A stretch of DNA of 64,000 bases from Guillardia theta CCMP2712. Taxonomy: Eukaryota > Cryptophyceae > Pyrenomonadales > Geminigeraceae. Shown here one piece after another: positions 46,888 to 57,825 of the stretch. The translations under genes were made by a program, and so were the position numbers. The stretch covers positions 611,304 through 675,303 of the forward strand of contig NW_005434649.1 in the NCBI RefSeq assembly GCF_000315625.1, written 5' to 3'. The notes under the pieces were generated by a model, which worked only from the letters and a program-made list of their open reading frames with translations, was not told the DNA's origin and searched no databases. Within the stretch, counting starts at the first letter, position 1. Every line of letters begins with the position of its first letter.

Positions 46888-49800
46888 GTGAGTAGTTTCA
46901 ACACAGACGAGACAAAGCCAGCAGAAGCCTCCAATGATGTCTTGACGTCTGATCCCTCGCAGAGCAAACCTGAGGATACATCAGCGTCCGCCTCCTCTGC
47001 TTCCTCTGTCTTGCCTATAGGAGGAGATGTTGCAACGCGAAGAGATGGAAAGAGAGAATTGATAAGAAGATGGAGGACAAGGAGGGAGGGAGGGAGAGAG
47101 AGGGCGATGGGGCGGAGAAAGTGGGGGAGGAGGGGGGGGAGGAGGATGAAGCAGGGGGAGAGGTCGAGAGAAGGTCTGAAGAGACAGGAGACGACGAAGG
47201 AGATGAGGCTGGAGCTCCTGCTGAGGTGAGAGCGAGATGAGAAGTCAACGATGACGGTAGGGCAGGTCCAGCTGAGCAAGGAGGAGCTGCAACAAGGAGC
47301 TGCTTCTCTCCTGCTGCAGCGTTGTTATCGCGGTCATCTCCTCCGCCGTCGCTTCTTGTTCCTCCCTCTATGGGTCAAGTCTCCCGAGCTCATCGGAGGC
47401 TTCACGTGGGGCCTGCAGCTGCGTCGCTTCCGCAAGCGCGTGGAGGAGCTCCAAGCGAGAGAAGACTACAAGGACAAGATGTTCCTGCTGGGGCAGGTGC
47501 TGGAGAAGGGAAGCAGCGCTCTCCCGCGCCGTCTGCAAGTTATTCGAGGAGGCGATGTGGTACGGGAGAGCGCGCGAGGAAGCGCTATGCATGATCTCAT
47601 GGTGTTCTGCTTGGAGCTGGCGTCTTCGTACCATGAGGACGGGCTGCTGCTTCAAGCTCAGTTCCTCTACGAGGCCGTCGTGAAGGTGTGTGGGGACGCG
47701 ACGGCGCAGGGAGGGAGGAGGATGCGAGGAGCACGACACATGGAGCTGATGGCAGTCGACCAGCTGTCACACATTCACCTCAAACGCGGAGACGTGGAAG
47801 GAGCGCTGAGGATGAACGAGATGGGGGTAAGGAGACTGAGAAAGGAGCATGGGAGGCTTCCTTGGGTCCTCCTGCAGCTCCACAGAGCCGTGATCCTCTC
47901 GACCATGAGCGAGCACGAGGAGGCGAAGGCCATCATAGACGCGGCGCTTCGCTGCATGGATGAGGTGAGGCATGACATGCTGGGGTCGGAGCAGATGCTG
48001 GAGGTAGAGCCTGTCTTGCATCACTTCCTCCTCCTCGCGCTTCACAACCTCGCTGTCGAGAACTTCTTCTTGCAGGACCACAAGGCCCTCACCACTGCTT
48101 GCCAGCATGTCATGAGCATGATCCGCTTCGTCCATGCTGCTCAGCCGGTCTCCCGCTTCCTCGTCTTCGCCTTCGTTGCATCTGCTCGCTCAGCGACGCT
48201 CCTGGTCAAGCAGGGAGGAGGAGCTCATCGTGCCGTCATGGCCTCAGACTCCAGGAGCTCTCCAGCTGACTCCAGTCCCTGGACAAGCACTCGGTCACTG
48301 ATGCAGGAGCTGATCGCGTCGGGCAGCCTCGACGCGATCTGGTTCGAGCTGCCTGACACGTGGAAGGAAGAGATGAGTTTGCCAGCAGATGCTCCAGCTG
48401 AGGTCCAGCTGCAGGACAGCAGGAAGATAGTGGAGCTTGTGAAAAGAAGTGACGTGCTGGACGCTTCTCTGATCCTCCTCTTTGTTGCGACCATGCAGCA
48501 AGAGATCAGTCAGCTGAGGGAGGGCAGGGGGCAGGCGGAGGACGAGGGGACAGAGGAAGTCTCTCCCCAGTTGACGTGGCAATCTCTTCGAGACATCATC
48601 GGAGATCCGCTGCTCTATGCCCCTCACAAGCTTCCTCGGGAGCTGAAGGTCGTGCTGGGCATGAAGATGGCACAGGCCCTCTTTCAGCTGGGGAGGAACG
48701 AGGAGGCTGTACGGGAAATGGACCAGCTGAGCCCGGACTGGCTGTACGAGCAGGACGACTCCATCCTGACCAAGGACCGCAAGCGCTTCCTGGTCCCCTT
48801 CTACGAGGCTGCTGTTGCTCTCAACTCGGCCGCGTGTCTAGTGCGCCTTGCTGACTTCCAGCAGGCAACCGAAAGAAGCTCTAGAGTCATTGAGTGGCTC
48901 TCCAGCGTGAGGTCCAGCAGAGATCGAGCTGGGCTGGGAGACGAGGAGCTTGAAAGCATGCTCGTTGCCGTGAGCTACCTCATGGGTCTCGCCCTCGCCG
49001 CACAGGGGCACCTCCTTCAGGCTCTCGACCTCACCCTCCTCGCCCGGCACCACCTGAGCAACTTGCCTCCCGGGACCTGCAGCCGCTGGAGGATGAGGGA
49101 GAAGGTCTTGCGCTTGCAGGCGCTGCTCGCAAGTCTCTTGCATGGCAGGGAGCAGCAGCAGGAGGCCGAGGACACGGAGCGACCGGCGAGGGCTGTGAAG
49201 ACAAGCAGGTTGATACCAAGCTCTCTAGCCCGAGTGTTGCGTGAGAGCACGGGTAGGGACAAGGAGGGGGAGGGGGAGGAGGAGAGACGATACCGATGGA
49301 CAGGCTGGTGGCAGCGAGAAGATCCGAAGGAAGACAAGAGGGCGGCGAAGAGAAAGCAGCTGATGCTGCCGTACAAGAGCCTCACAAGGGCGCGAGACCG
49401 GCGAGACGGGATGAGGACGGCGAGCAAGAGCCACGGAGAAGCAACAGAGAAGAGCAAGACCGGGAGCAGCTTCGCTCTGCCCTTGGCTTCCTCTCCGAGA
49501 ATGATGGATCGAATCGATCTGAGGACAATCAGGATGCATTCTCGCATGCTCTACGATGAGGTCGTGACGACGAGTGACCTCTGGAGTTTCAAGAGGAAGG
49601 TGGGTAGCCTGACGTCTCCTCCTCCTCCCTGATGTGGAAGGTCAACACCCTCACTCACGCTTGCAGGAGTCTCTCCACGCCTCGAGTGCCGTCAACGGAG
49701 GGTCTTCCCTTCCCCCCTTGCAGCGAGTCAAGAACGAGCGCGTGCTCGACCTCGCCTCTCGTCCCTTCTATTGGGCGCATCCTCCCCCCCCGGTCCCTCT

Positions 49801-49898
49801 CCCCTTGAGCTTTCTGCCGCTCATCTTCTCTGCAGGCCTCTCAGCTGGTCGTCGCTCCTTACGGCCTCAAGCCTTCGCTCGTCTATCAGCAGCTCTAG
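46888..49898 (+). CDS. IQ-motif and TPR-like protein
   Basis: The main exon is open from the acceptor GGGCAG at about 47264 to 49597. It begins VQLSKEELQQGAASLLLQRC and carries an IQ motif (LLLQRCYRGHLLRRRFLFL), the calmodulin-binding signature. Tandem helical hairpins typical of TPR follow: DLMVFCLELASSYHEDGLLL, then QAQFLYEAVVKVCGD, LSHIHLKRGDVEGALRMNEM and HEEAKAIIDAALRCMDE. A second group lies near 48640-49060 (LGRNEEAVREMDQLSPDW; YLMGLALAAQGHLLQALDLT). A short intron follows SFKRK, then ESLHASSAVNGG, and a last exon ASQLVVAPYGLKPSLVYQQL with the stop at 49898. The acidic N-terminus (upstream exon near 47071-47225, EETGDDEGDEAGAPAE) is supported, but the true start between 46888 and 47071 is unclear. 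Confidence 0.75.
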
Positions 49899-49976
49899 AC
49901 CAGGAGGAGGCTTGTCGCTTTATTCCACTACGACCTGCTGCCTCCCCCTCTGCTGCTCTTCTAGATTACACTGCCA

Positions 49977-51620
49977 TCATCTTGTCGACGCGCCTCCCTT
50001 CCCCTCCTTCCCCTCCTCGTCGCTCTCGAAGTACTTCCAGCTAGCTGCGTCTGGGTTCAGCGCCACCACCGGCCCATCCCCGAAGCCTCTTCTCGGCTTC
50101 AACGAGTTACTGATCCCCGGCCGAGGCTCCGACGCATCGCCGTATGCCGCAGCTTCGTCGCCTCCTTCACGAGGGCCCCACGAATATCCTCCAAGGATGT
50201 GCATGCACTCCTCTAGCTCGGGGAAGGAGCCCTGCAGCTCGTCGGGCTCGTAGTCTCCGTAGTGGGAGTAGCACCAGAAGTAAGCTTCGCGCTTCCCTCG
50301 CGCCTTCGCCGACCTCACAGCTGAAGAGCTCTTGTCCATGTCCTTGTCTGCGCCAAAGTACTTCTTCCACTTGTGAAACTTTCGCCGGAGCAATCGGAAT
50401 CGACGCAGCTTCTCACGCACCTTGTCGGAGGCTCCATCCTCTCCAGCAGTACTTATTCGAATGATCGTTGACGGTGAGGCAGAGAAAGTCGAAGCAGCGC
50501 TCGCCAACATCGCCACATTGACCTGCTTCATGCTGTCATCCGCTGATGTGCCAGCATGGCCTCCCTGAGCTGCCCTTGGAGATGACTGAGAGACCTTGGA
50601 GGAGGAAGGCAACAACGAAGCTCCCTCCTTCTGAAGCAGCTGCTGTCGCTCTTGCTGGTTCAACTTGTTGAGCGAACTTGCTAAACTCTGTTCTCTCCCT
50701 TGCCAGCGCTGCATCTTTGCTATGGAAGTTCGCAGCCGATTGTTGATGGCCCGCAGTGACTGCGACACTGAGCTCGCCTGGTCTGCCGTCGTTACCAGTC
50801 GCTTGCCCGCATACAGCCCTTGAGTCATCGGGCTGAGCCCATTCGTCTGCGACGTTCCTGGCGCGTTTCCGTAGCTTCGCTTGACCTCAGCGCTGAAGGG
50901 CGCGGCTTGACCCGAGTGAAAGTCGGAGGTGTAGTAATTGTCCTTGTGCCCAGGCACAGGAACGATCGAGTTAGAGTGAGCCTGGTTCTCTGTCGCGCTC
51001 CTCTCGCCCTGCGGACTTTGATAGTAGGCGGCAAGCGATCCCTTGTACTCGTTAGGTAGATAGTAAGCTAAGGCTGCGTCCGGAGCCACCCCGGCCCACA
51101 ACCCCTTGGTCAGTTTTGCGTATTCTTGTCGTCTCTTGAGACCCTTCAGGTCCTCCTTCCACAGGTTGTCCCAAGTCTTCACATTGAAGCCGAGTTTCGG
51201 TCGCAGCTTGTCTGCGCTCACGCCGTGCGAGCTAAGAGAAACGTCTTGGCAATTGCCTCCTGCCTGCCCAGGAGCGTAACCAGCTCTATACCTGCCCCAC
51301 AAACCTTCTGTCGGGCACTGAGGTAAGTCTGGAAAGCCCGCATGCTTCTCGAGCACTCCTCGCTGAACGTCTCTCTTGTAGTCGTTGTCGTCTACCGTCA
51401 GGTAACTCATCCCTTCCCCTCCCACCTGCAGTCGCGACAGACGTTCTCCCTCGCTGCTCCACGTGACCACTAAGATCCCGAGCATGAGAAGCGCGACCGA
51501 CGACATGCCTATCGCTGAGCCTATCAGACTCGCTCGCCGCATCATCCCTCCTACGACGCCTGCAACGATGCTGTCAACACTACGCCACCATGCACAAGAG
51601 TTTGTCTTTCTCCCTTTCAA
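49977..51620 (-). CDS. Single-exon 547-aa protein with one transmembrane segment
   Basis: The frame is open with no intron from 51620 to 49977. The N-terminus (MKGRKTNSCAWWRSV, with an in-frame MMRRASLIGSAIG) leads into a hydrophobic segment at about residues 36-55 (SAIGMSSVALLMLGILVVTW), a single signal anchor. The rest is hydrophilic, rich in Tyr, Ser, Gln and Gly, with a repeated-looking pair TKGLWAGVAPDAA / TQGLYAGKRLVTT and an Arg/Lys-rich helix (LRRFRLLRRKFHKWKKYFGA). The C-terminus is acidic. I recognise no family. The gene converges on the IQ/TPR gene with stops 79 bp apart. Confidence 0.78.
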   Translation of the reverse strand: MKGRKTNSCAWWRSVDSIVAGVVGGMMRRASLIGSAIGMSSVALLMLGILVVTWSSEGERLSRLQVGGEGMSYLTVDDNDYKRDVQRGVLEKHAGFPDLPQCPTEGLWGRYRAGYAPGQAGGNCQDVSLSSHGVSADKLRPKLGFNVKTWDNLWKEDLKGLKRRQEYAKLTKGLWAGVAPDAALAYYLPNEYKGSLAAYYQSPQGERSATENQAHSNSIVPVPGHKDNYYTSDFHSGQAAPFSAEVKRSYGNAPGTSQTNGLSPMTQGLYAGKRLVTTADQASSVSQSLRAINNRLRTSIAKMQRWQGREQSLASSLNKLNQQERQQLLQKEGASLLPSSSKVSQSSPRAAQGGHAGTSADDSMKQVNVAMLASAASTFSASPSTIIRISTAGEDGASDKVREKLRRFRLLRRKFHKWKKYFGADKDMDKSSSAVRSAKARGKREAYFWCYSHYGDYEPDELQGSFPELEECMHILGGYSWGPREGGDEAAAYGDASEPRPGISNSLKPRRGFGDGPVVALNPDAASWKYFESDEEGKEGKGGASTR

Positions 51621-52138
51621 AAGGCATGGGAGGCCCTGTCACCACTTCTTACAGGTTCTGCCAATCATCATATATCTCAACTCATCCCTTTTCTCTCACT
51701 CCCTCCATTCCACCATTTGTTGACCTCCTTCGTTCCTTCTCCTCATCCTCCCTCCCTCCCTCGCTCCCTCCCCCCTCCCTCGCTCCCTCTCACACTCCCT
51801 CGCTACCTATCACACTCCCCTCGCTCCCCTCCCTCGCTCCCTCGCTCCCTCCCCCCCTCCCTCGCTCCCTCTCTCACTCCCTCGCTCCCTCGCTCCCTCG
51901 CTCCCTCGCTCCCTCCCTCCGCTCCATGGCTGTTTCTTCTTTCATGCACCACTCTGAAGAGTCAACCATGCCCGCAATCGCACGACCGTTACAATCGGTT
52001 ATGGGTTGTTTATCCAGCCCGCCTCGGTACCCCGAGAATCACTGACGACTCTGCTGACGGACACGCCTACTCTCGTCGCTTGAAGCCTTCAAGCCTTGTC
52101 ATGCCATCAGCCAACGTTGAACGTGACTCCGAGACTGA
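51621..52138. other. Spacer with CCCTCGCT simple repeats
   Basis: CTCCCTCGCTCCCTC units run from about 51748 to 51925. No gene is supported. Plus-strand frames over it are Pro/Ser-rich readings of the repeat. Confidence 0.65.
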
Positions 52139-52712
52139 GAGCATCTCCTCCCTCCACTTAGAGCATCTCCTCCCTCCACTTAGAGCATCTCCTCCCTCCA
52201 CTTAGAGCATCTCCTCCCTCCACTTAGAGCATCTCCTCCCTCCACTTAGAGCATCTCCTCCCTCCACTTAGAGCATCTCCTCCCTCCGAGACTTAGAGCA
52301 TCTCCTCCCTCCGAGACTTAGAGCATCTCCTCCCTCCGAGACTTAGAGCATCTCCTCCCTCCGAGACTTAGAGCATCTCCTCCCTCTACTCCGAGCTTAG
52401 AGCATCTCCTCCCTCCACTTAGAGCATCTCCTCCCTCCGAGACTTAGAGCGTCTCCTCCCTCTACTCCGAGACTTAGAGCGTCTCCTCCCTCCGAGACTT
52501 AGAGCATCTCCTCCCTCTACTCCGAGCTTAGAGCATCTCCTCCCTCTACTCCGAGCTTAGAGCGTCTCCTCCCTCCACTTAGAGCATCTCCTCCCTCCGA
52601 GACTTAGAGCATCTCCTCCCTCTACTCCGAGACTTAGAGCGTCTCCTCCCTCTACTCCGAGCTTAGAGCGTCTCCTTCCTCTACTCCGAGCTTAGAGCGT
52701 CTCCTCCCTCTA
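52139..52712. repeat. Composite minisatellite, core TTAGAGC(A/G)TCTCCTCCCTC
   Basis: At least 20 units share the core TTAGAGC(A/G)TCTCCTCCCTC but differ in their tails: CAC (22 bp), CGAGAC (25 bp), TACTCCGAGC (28 bp) or TACTCCGAGAC (29-30 bp). Units of like type cluster: 22-bp units at the left, 25-bp units in the middle and mixed long units at the right. This fits expansion by unequal exchange. Confidence 0.95.
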
Positions 52713-52980
52713 CCCCCTCCTCCTCCATATCTCCCGCGCCCATGCTCCTTGACGCCCAGCCGCTGACTCGGGCATCCATCAAACATTGACTGGCATGTTC
52801 AGTTATCCTCTGCCACCATCGCAGGGTAATTGATCGACTCACGAGTTGAGGCACTCGATCAGATAGCGAGGACTGGAAGTTACACAGACACGGACCGGGA
52901 GCCAGCGAGACAGATCGCACACTTCTTTCCAGTCCTGCAAGTTTATCACCAAGGCTATGAAAATACTGTTTCGGGTCCAT
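52681..52980 (-). CDS. Possible small gene fragment (low support)
   Basis: A minus-strand ATG at 52980 opens MDPKQYFHSLGDKLAGLER, and short splice-like joins can follow. The 3' part enters the minisatellite, where no stable frame survives. It may be a real first exon of a gene damaged or extended by the repeat, or chance. No family is recognised. Confidence 0.3.
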   Translation of the reverse strand: MDPKQYFHSLGDKLAGLERSVRSVSLAPGPCLCNFQSSLSDRVPQLVSRSITLRWWQRITEHASQCLMDARVSGWASRSMGAGDMEEEGVEGGDALSSE

Positions 52981-53100
52981 GTATCAACATTCAACTATCT
53001 TCAGCATTGTTTATGAAAGAAAGTTAGCAAATACAGAGAATAGCAAAGAAGCACTGAGAGAAATACAAAGCAGCACTGAACTGGGGCTGTGAAACCGAGC

Positions 53101-53607
53101 TTAAGGAGGGCTCACTATCTTCAAGTACTTGTCGCTCGGGTCTCTGAACACATGCTTCGGTAAACCAAGCTTGTCATAATTTACAGCATTTCTCCTCGTC
53201 GTCAAATTAATCTTATGCATCGGCTGGGATTCTGATTTTGTCTTCTGTTCACTGTACGTCATCCTAGGCTGATGAAGAGCAGGATGAGCTACACGCTTTC
53301 TGTACAGGCGCGAGTGTGATCCCCAAAGGTTCTCGTGCTCTTCGATCTGATTAGCAACTTTTTCCAACGCGCTCATCTTCGCAAATGTCGCCCGCATGTC
53401 CGGTTCCTGCGGCCTGCCGCCATTTTGATGCCCGATCGATCTATAGGCGAAACGGTTCGCAGCATTTCTTGAGAACCGAGGGTCGGGAGCGAGAGAGGGT
53501 TGGAAGATGTTGTATTGCAGCATGGAGGTCGGACGTGCCGACCAGTAGCTCAGGCCTATGGCCGCGCATCCCGCCATCACCAGCGCCGCCGCCACCGCCG
53601 CTTGCAT
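53101..53607 (-). CDS. Single-exon 168-aa protein with N-terminal membrane/signal segment
   Basis: The minus-strand start at 53607 gives MQAAVAAALVMAGCAAIGLS, a signal peptide or anchor. A polar region follows (YNIFQPSLAPDPRFSRNAAN), with a helix (MSALEKVANQIEEHENLWGS) and a basic tail ending KYLKIVSPP. Predicted location is an organelle or endomembrane lumen, or a single-pass membrane protein. No family is recognised. It is divergent from the HAD-APH gene, with starts about 170 bp apart. Confidence 0.7.
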   Translation of the reverse strand: MQAAVAAALVMAGCAAIGLSYWSARPTSMLQYNIFQPSLAPDPRFSRNAANRFAYRSIGHQNGGRPQEPDMRATFAKMSALEKVANQIEEHENLWGSHSRLYRKRVAHPALHQPRMTYSEQKTKSESQPMHKINLTTRRNAVNYDKLGLPKHVFRDPSDKYLKIVSPP

Positions 53608-53776
53608 GTTCCTCAGCGAAGGGTCAGACTAGATCCCACATTGGTGGAGGGGGTGGTTTCTGGATCAAGAGGGGGTGGGGGTAGGTCTACCTGGGGTTGG
53701 AGGAGGCGGTAGGGGTGGTGATGGGAGACGGAAGGGGTAGACGGGAAGCGATTGGGTCGGATTGAGTAGTCGCAAA

Positions 53777-56700
53777 ATGTTGCGCGGAATGCGAGACGCG
53801 GCGAGGAGGATGAGGGAGATGCGAGGCTTGAGAGGAGGCGGACCAGTGAAGAGAAGCAGAAGCGACCCCCATGCCTCCAGCAGACGACCAGCTGAGAAGT
53901 TGCAGGCAAGACGTGACGCTCTTAGCCTGCTGTCAGGTAACAATCAGTTGATGCCATGGCGAGCAAAACAAGAAAGCTTGAGCTTGAGAGAGAAGAAACA
54001 GGACAGCCTGAGCATGAAAGACAAGCAAAAATACAGCCTGATACCCTTCCACCATGCAAGCTCTGCTCTTAGCATGATCCGAGGCGGGACTGATGCTCTT
54101 TGCGTCATGAAACGGCAAGAAGCCCTGAGTATCCTTCGGAGACGCAGGGACGCTGTGAGTACAATAGCGCGACGGAAGGATGCTCTGAGCCTCATCAGAA
54201 GAAGGCAGAATGAGCTCAAGCTCGTGGACTCTAAACAGAATGCCCTTTGTCCCATCAAGTGGCGGAAAGACGCCCTCGTTGCTATTGAAGGCAGGAGGAA
54301 GTTTTCTATTCTTGCAACACCTTTTGCACTGAATTCGAGAGTTTGGTTTGACATGGAAGCTGCTCGCCAACAATCTCAGCCTTCATCCAAAACCATGTTC
54401 ATAACAAATGAGCTTCGCAGGAAGGTAACACGTGCTGCTGTTTGGGATATGTTGTAGTAACCGTATCACTAGTTCACATCAGAATCGAAGTCCCCGAAGA
54501 AGATCAAGGCTGTCATCTTTGACCTTGGCGGAGTCTTGTTGCAATCTCCTTTCCATGAGATTGAAGCTTTTGAAAGGGATGCTGGGGTACCCGTCGGGAG
54601 CATCTTTGGTAACGCCGCTAAGCTAGGAGAGTCGGGAGCATATTTCCGCCTCGAGCGCGGGGAAGTCACCTTGGAGCAATTCTTGCCTTTGTTCCAGCAA
54701 GAACTTGAGTCAGGCGGTATTCATTTGCAGCGTGACGTGAGCGAGTTGTTCGTTCGCATAGAAAGAGCTCTTTTTCCTGTTCGACAAGATATGATTCAGG
54801 TGATCAGATCCTTGAAAGCAGAGGGAATCAAAACGGCTGCTTTGACAAACAATTGGAAGAGAGATAACGGAGATACTTTTACTCACGCTCTTGGAGATCT
54901 TCAGAACCTCTTCGACGTAATTGTAGAGTCAGCTCTTGTTGGAATCCGTAAACCTGATGCAATGATCTTTCAACTTGCACTTGAGAGGCTGAAGCTGAAG
55001 GACAGCGGAGAAGTCGTCTTCTTGGATGATATGGGGCCAAATTTGAAGGGAGCATCTACTGTTGGAATGAAAACGATCAAGGTCGAAGTCGAGTACATGC
55101 AAGCTATCCGAGAGCTCGAGATTTTGGTTGGTTTTCCTCTATTGGAGTATGTTGCTGGAACAATCAACGTCAGGCCGCATTTGCAGATACACAAAGACAG
55201 CCTGTCAAACTACATCTCTCAGACCGGGCCTTCTGTTTTAAGAATGTCAGGACCAGTCTCCCGGATTCGGCAGTTTGGCCATGGACAATCGAATCCGACA
55301 TACCACGTGACGCTTTCGGACGGAAAGGAGTTAGTGTTAAGGAAGAAACCGCCAGGCAAAATTCTGAAGGTGATGTAGGGTCATTCCATGCCTGACTTGT
55401 TGAAATCTGAAATTTCTTCTTCACAGGGAGCTCATGCTGTGGAGAGAGAGTACCAAGTTCTGTCTGCTCTGAAGAAACTCAACTTTCCGGTTCCAACTTG
55501 TCATCTCTTGTGTGAAGAGGATCATGTTTTGGGAACACCTTTCTACGTAATGGACTACATTCAGGGTATTTCTCTCGATTTCAGTCTTCGTGCAACTGAT
55601 TGTTTTTGCAGGAGAAGTACATAAGAATCCGTCGCTTAAGATGCTCTCTCCTAGCCTTAGAAGTTCAATCTACGAATCCATGTGTCAGGTTTTGGCTGAC
55701 CTGCACAGGTAGAAAAACTGCTTGAGCGGTGTCATGAGTAGTGTCACGTGATATGATTAGAAGTCTGATTTGATCCGTTGTAGTGTCGATATAGAGAAAG
55801 CTGGCTTGCAGGCATATGGAAAGGTTTGAATTGCCTGAGGCGAACAGTCCTTGACCCAGCTTTTAGCAAGAAAACTTTTTTCAAAGACAGATAGGAACGT
55901 GGACAAAACAAGTGAGCTTAAACAGACCTGTTGATAATGCCTCATGAATATTGATGCAGTTTGAAGCATCGAAGACTGAAGGGGGCGACTATTCTAAAAT
56001 GGAAGAATTGATCCAATGGCTGAATGCGAATATTCCGCCTGAAAACAAGGTCCAAGGCATAGCTAGAGGCTGCGGCGCACTAACGTCCTTCGATTTGTAG
56101 GCTACCATCGTGCACGGAGATTTCCGTCTGGATAACTTGATCTTTGAAGAGAAGTCAAGCAAATGGTTGAGTTCGTGATTTACGGCAATCACATTCTGAA
56201 CATTAGTGCAGTCTCGCGGTGCTTGATTGGGAGTTATCAACGTTGGGAGATCCTCTAGGTTCACTTTCTGATGTCCACGAGTGTAAGAGTCTAGACTGAA
56301 CATGGCTCAGCTGATCTCGCCTACAACTGCCTCGTCTACCATCTCCCTCCAACTTTCCCGTGAGATTGCCATGCATTCACTTGTGTGCGTCTGACAGCAA
56401 TCGCTACAGTCAAGTACCAGGCTTTGCTGGAGCTCAGCTGCCAGAAGGAATTCCAACAGAAGAGGTGGCTAGCTTATCGACGCTGCTCGTGTGCTAAGAA
56501 GGTGACTACAGGAGTACGTCAAGTCCTACATGCGGCGGACGGGGCGTCAGAGCATCCCCGCGTGGAACTTCTACCTCACCTTCTCCTTCTTCCGCATCGC
56601 CGCCATTCTTCAGGTGGGCCCCAGGCAACAGGGGAGGGGGATTCTTGAGGGTGATTCTGCTGATGATTCGTCTTCAGGGTGTGTACAAGCGCTCGCTGCA

Positions 56701-56806
56701 GGGGAACGCGAGCTCAGACCGAGCTAGGGACGTTGGGGCTCTGGCGGACCAGATGACGAAGATGGCTCTAAAACTGTCCAAGAAGGCTCGCGCGATCGAA
56801 CTTTAG
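53777..56806 (+). CDS. HAD hydrolase-aminoglycoside phosphotransferase (APH) fusion, ACAD10-like, without the dehydrogenase domain
   Basis: The product aligns in layout with the N-terminal half of animal ACAD10 and the APH part of ACAD11: a HAD phosphatase followed by an APH-type kinase. The start at 53777 gives an Arg-rich amphipathic leader (MLRGMRDAARRMREMRGLRG), like a mitochondrial presequence. Next is a repeat region with the theme RR-DALS-I/L at about 10-12 residue spacing (to about 54300). A 51-nt intron (donor after ACAC, acceptor ACATCAG) joins QSKSPKKIKAVIFDLGGVLL, HAD motif I. Motif II-like TAALTNNWK and motif IV-like VFLDDMGPNLKGA follow. The APH part has SNPTYHVTLSDGKELVLRKK, the Brenner motif VHGDFRLDNLIF with the catalytic Asp, and LDWELSTLGDPL. 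The C-terminus is FYLTFSFFRIAAILQGVYKR, and the stop is at 56806. No acyl-CoA dehydrogenase domain follows. Confidence 0.85.
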
Positions 56807-57825
56807 CCGCTGAAACTTGAACCCAACAAGTTTACTCGCTCAACCCAACAAGTTTACTCGTGTGCATGGCAGTCAATGCTTGTCCCACGCTCAGGATTTT
56901 TGACCAGCATGTCATGCGCCACTACAAGAGATCAAAAGAATCATCTCGCACGAGCGTTGAGAAATATCAGAACAAGTGACACAATAATGGCGCAGCCGAT
57001 CCAGATAGGCAAGATCGACCTGCAATATCAGGCAAGGCAATCAACCTGCGAAGCTATCGCCGGGTGGGATGGAAACACTAGCAAGGCAAGTCATGAGGTA
57101 GGGGATAGCGGAAATGCGATCTTACGGTTTAGTTGTAACTCGTCTGCTGACCATTCGACCTTCTTTAATCTCGCCCAAACCGACGTTGTTTGTTGTCGCA
57201 ATAGTGTACTTCTCCCCTGTCGCTCTATACATTCTTCTTCTTGCTGATCTGGGTTGTTGGTTTGATCTTCCGATTCTTCTAAGAGGATAGATCCCGGCGC
57301 CTCCTCCTCCCTCACTTTCTCCTCCCCCTCCCCCTTCTGCATCTTCTCGATACCTCCGGCGGTCATCCTCAGCATCTTCACTGCATTGACTTGGCCCTCT
57401 ACCCCCTACCCCTTACCCCTACCCCCTACCCCTACCCCCCCTTGCAATGACAATAATAACCATATATAGCCAAAGTGTTCAAGTACCCCCTTGTTTCCAT
57501 GGAGAGAAGCTAGAAAGAAGGGGTGGTCGAATAGTCCTTCCGTCCCTAGTTGCAGCTTTCCTCCTCTTCCCCCTCCTCTTCCCCCTCCTCTTCCCCCTCC
57601 TCCTTCCCCCTCCTCCTTCCCCCTCCTCCTTCCCCCTCCTCCTTTGTCTTTCTTCCTACGCCATTTCCCCGTCAAATTTCTCCTTTCTTCCCATCGCTTT
57701 CGATTTTGTGCTTTTCTTGGCTCTGCCTGTCTTGTCCCTTGCGTCTTGCTTTCAATACCTTTGTTGCCTTTCCTTCTCCGACTGTCTCACTCACAACCAG
57801 GAGCAGACAGTTCCTCGAATTCGGC
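56807..57825. other. Intergenic region with TACCCC runs and CT-rich DNA
   Basis: This starts with the direct repeat CAACAAGTTTACTCG (twice, 56826-56860). ACCCCTACCCCC runs lie at 57398-57440. A CCTCCTCTTCCCC repeat runs from 57562 to 57650, close upstream of the UbiA start. A low-support minus-strand frame is listed separately. Confidence 0.6.
57091..57381 (-). CDS. Possible small protein (low support)
   Basis: A minus-strand 96-codon frame opens MKMLRMTAGGIEKMQKGEGE, Glu-rich, and ends KIAFPLSPTS. A second reading using splicing gives a compact peptide, MYRATGEKYTIATTNNVGLG, with its own stop near 57110. One of the two is probably a real small gene, but neither can be preferred. Confidence 0.35.
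   Translation of the reverse strand: MKMLRMTAGGIEKMQKGEGEEKVREEEAPGSILLEESEDQTNNPDQQEEECIERQGRSTLLRQQTTSVWARLKKVEWSADELQLNRKIAFPLSPTS

Noticed and set aside
51590-52205. Pro/Ser-rich plus-strand frames
   Set aside because: They are translations of CCCTCGCT and TCTCCTCCCTC repeats.
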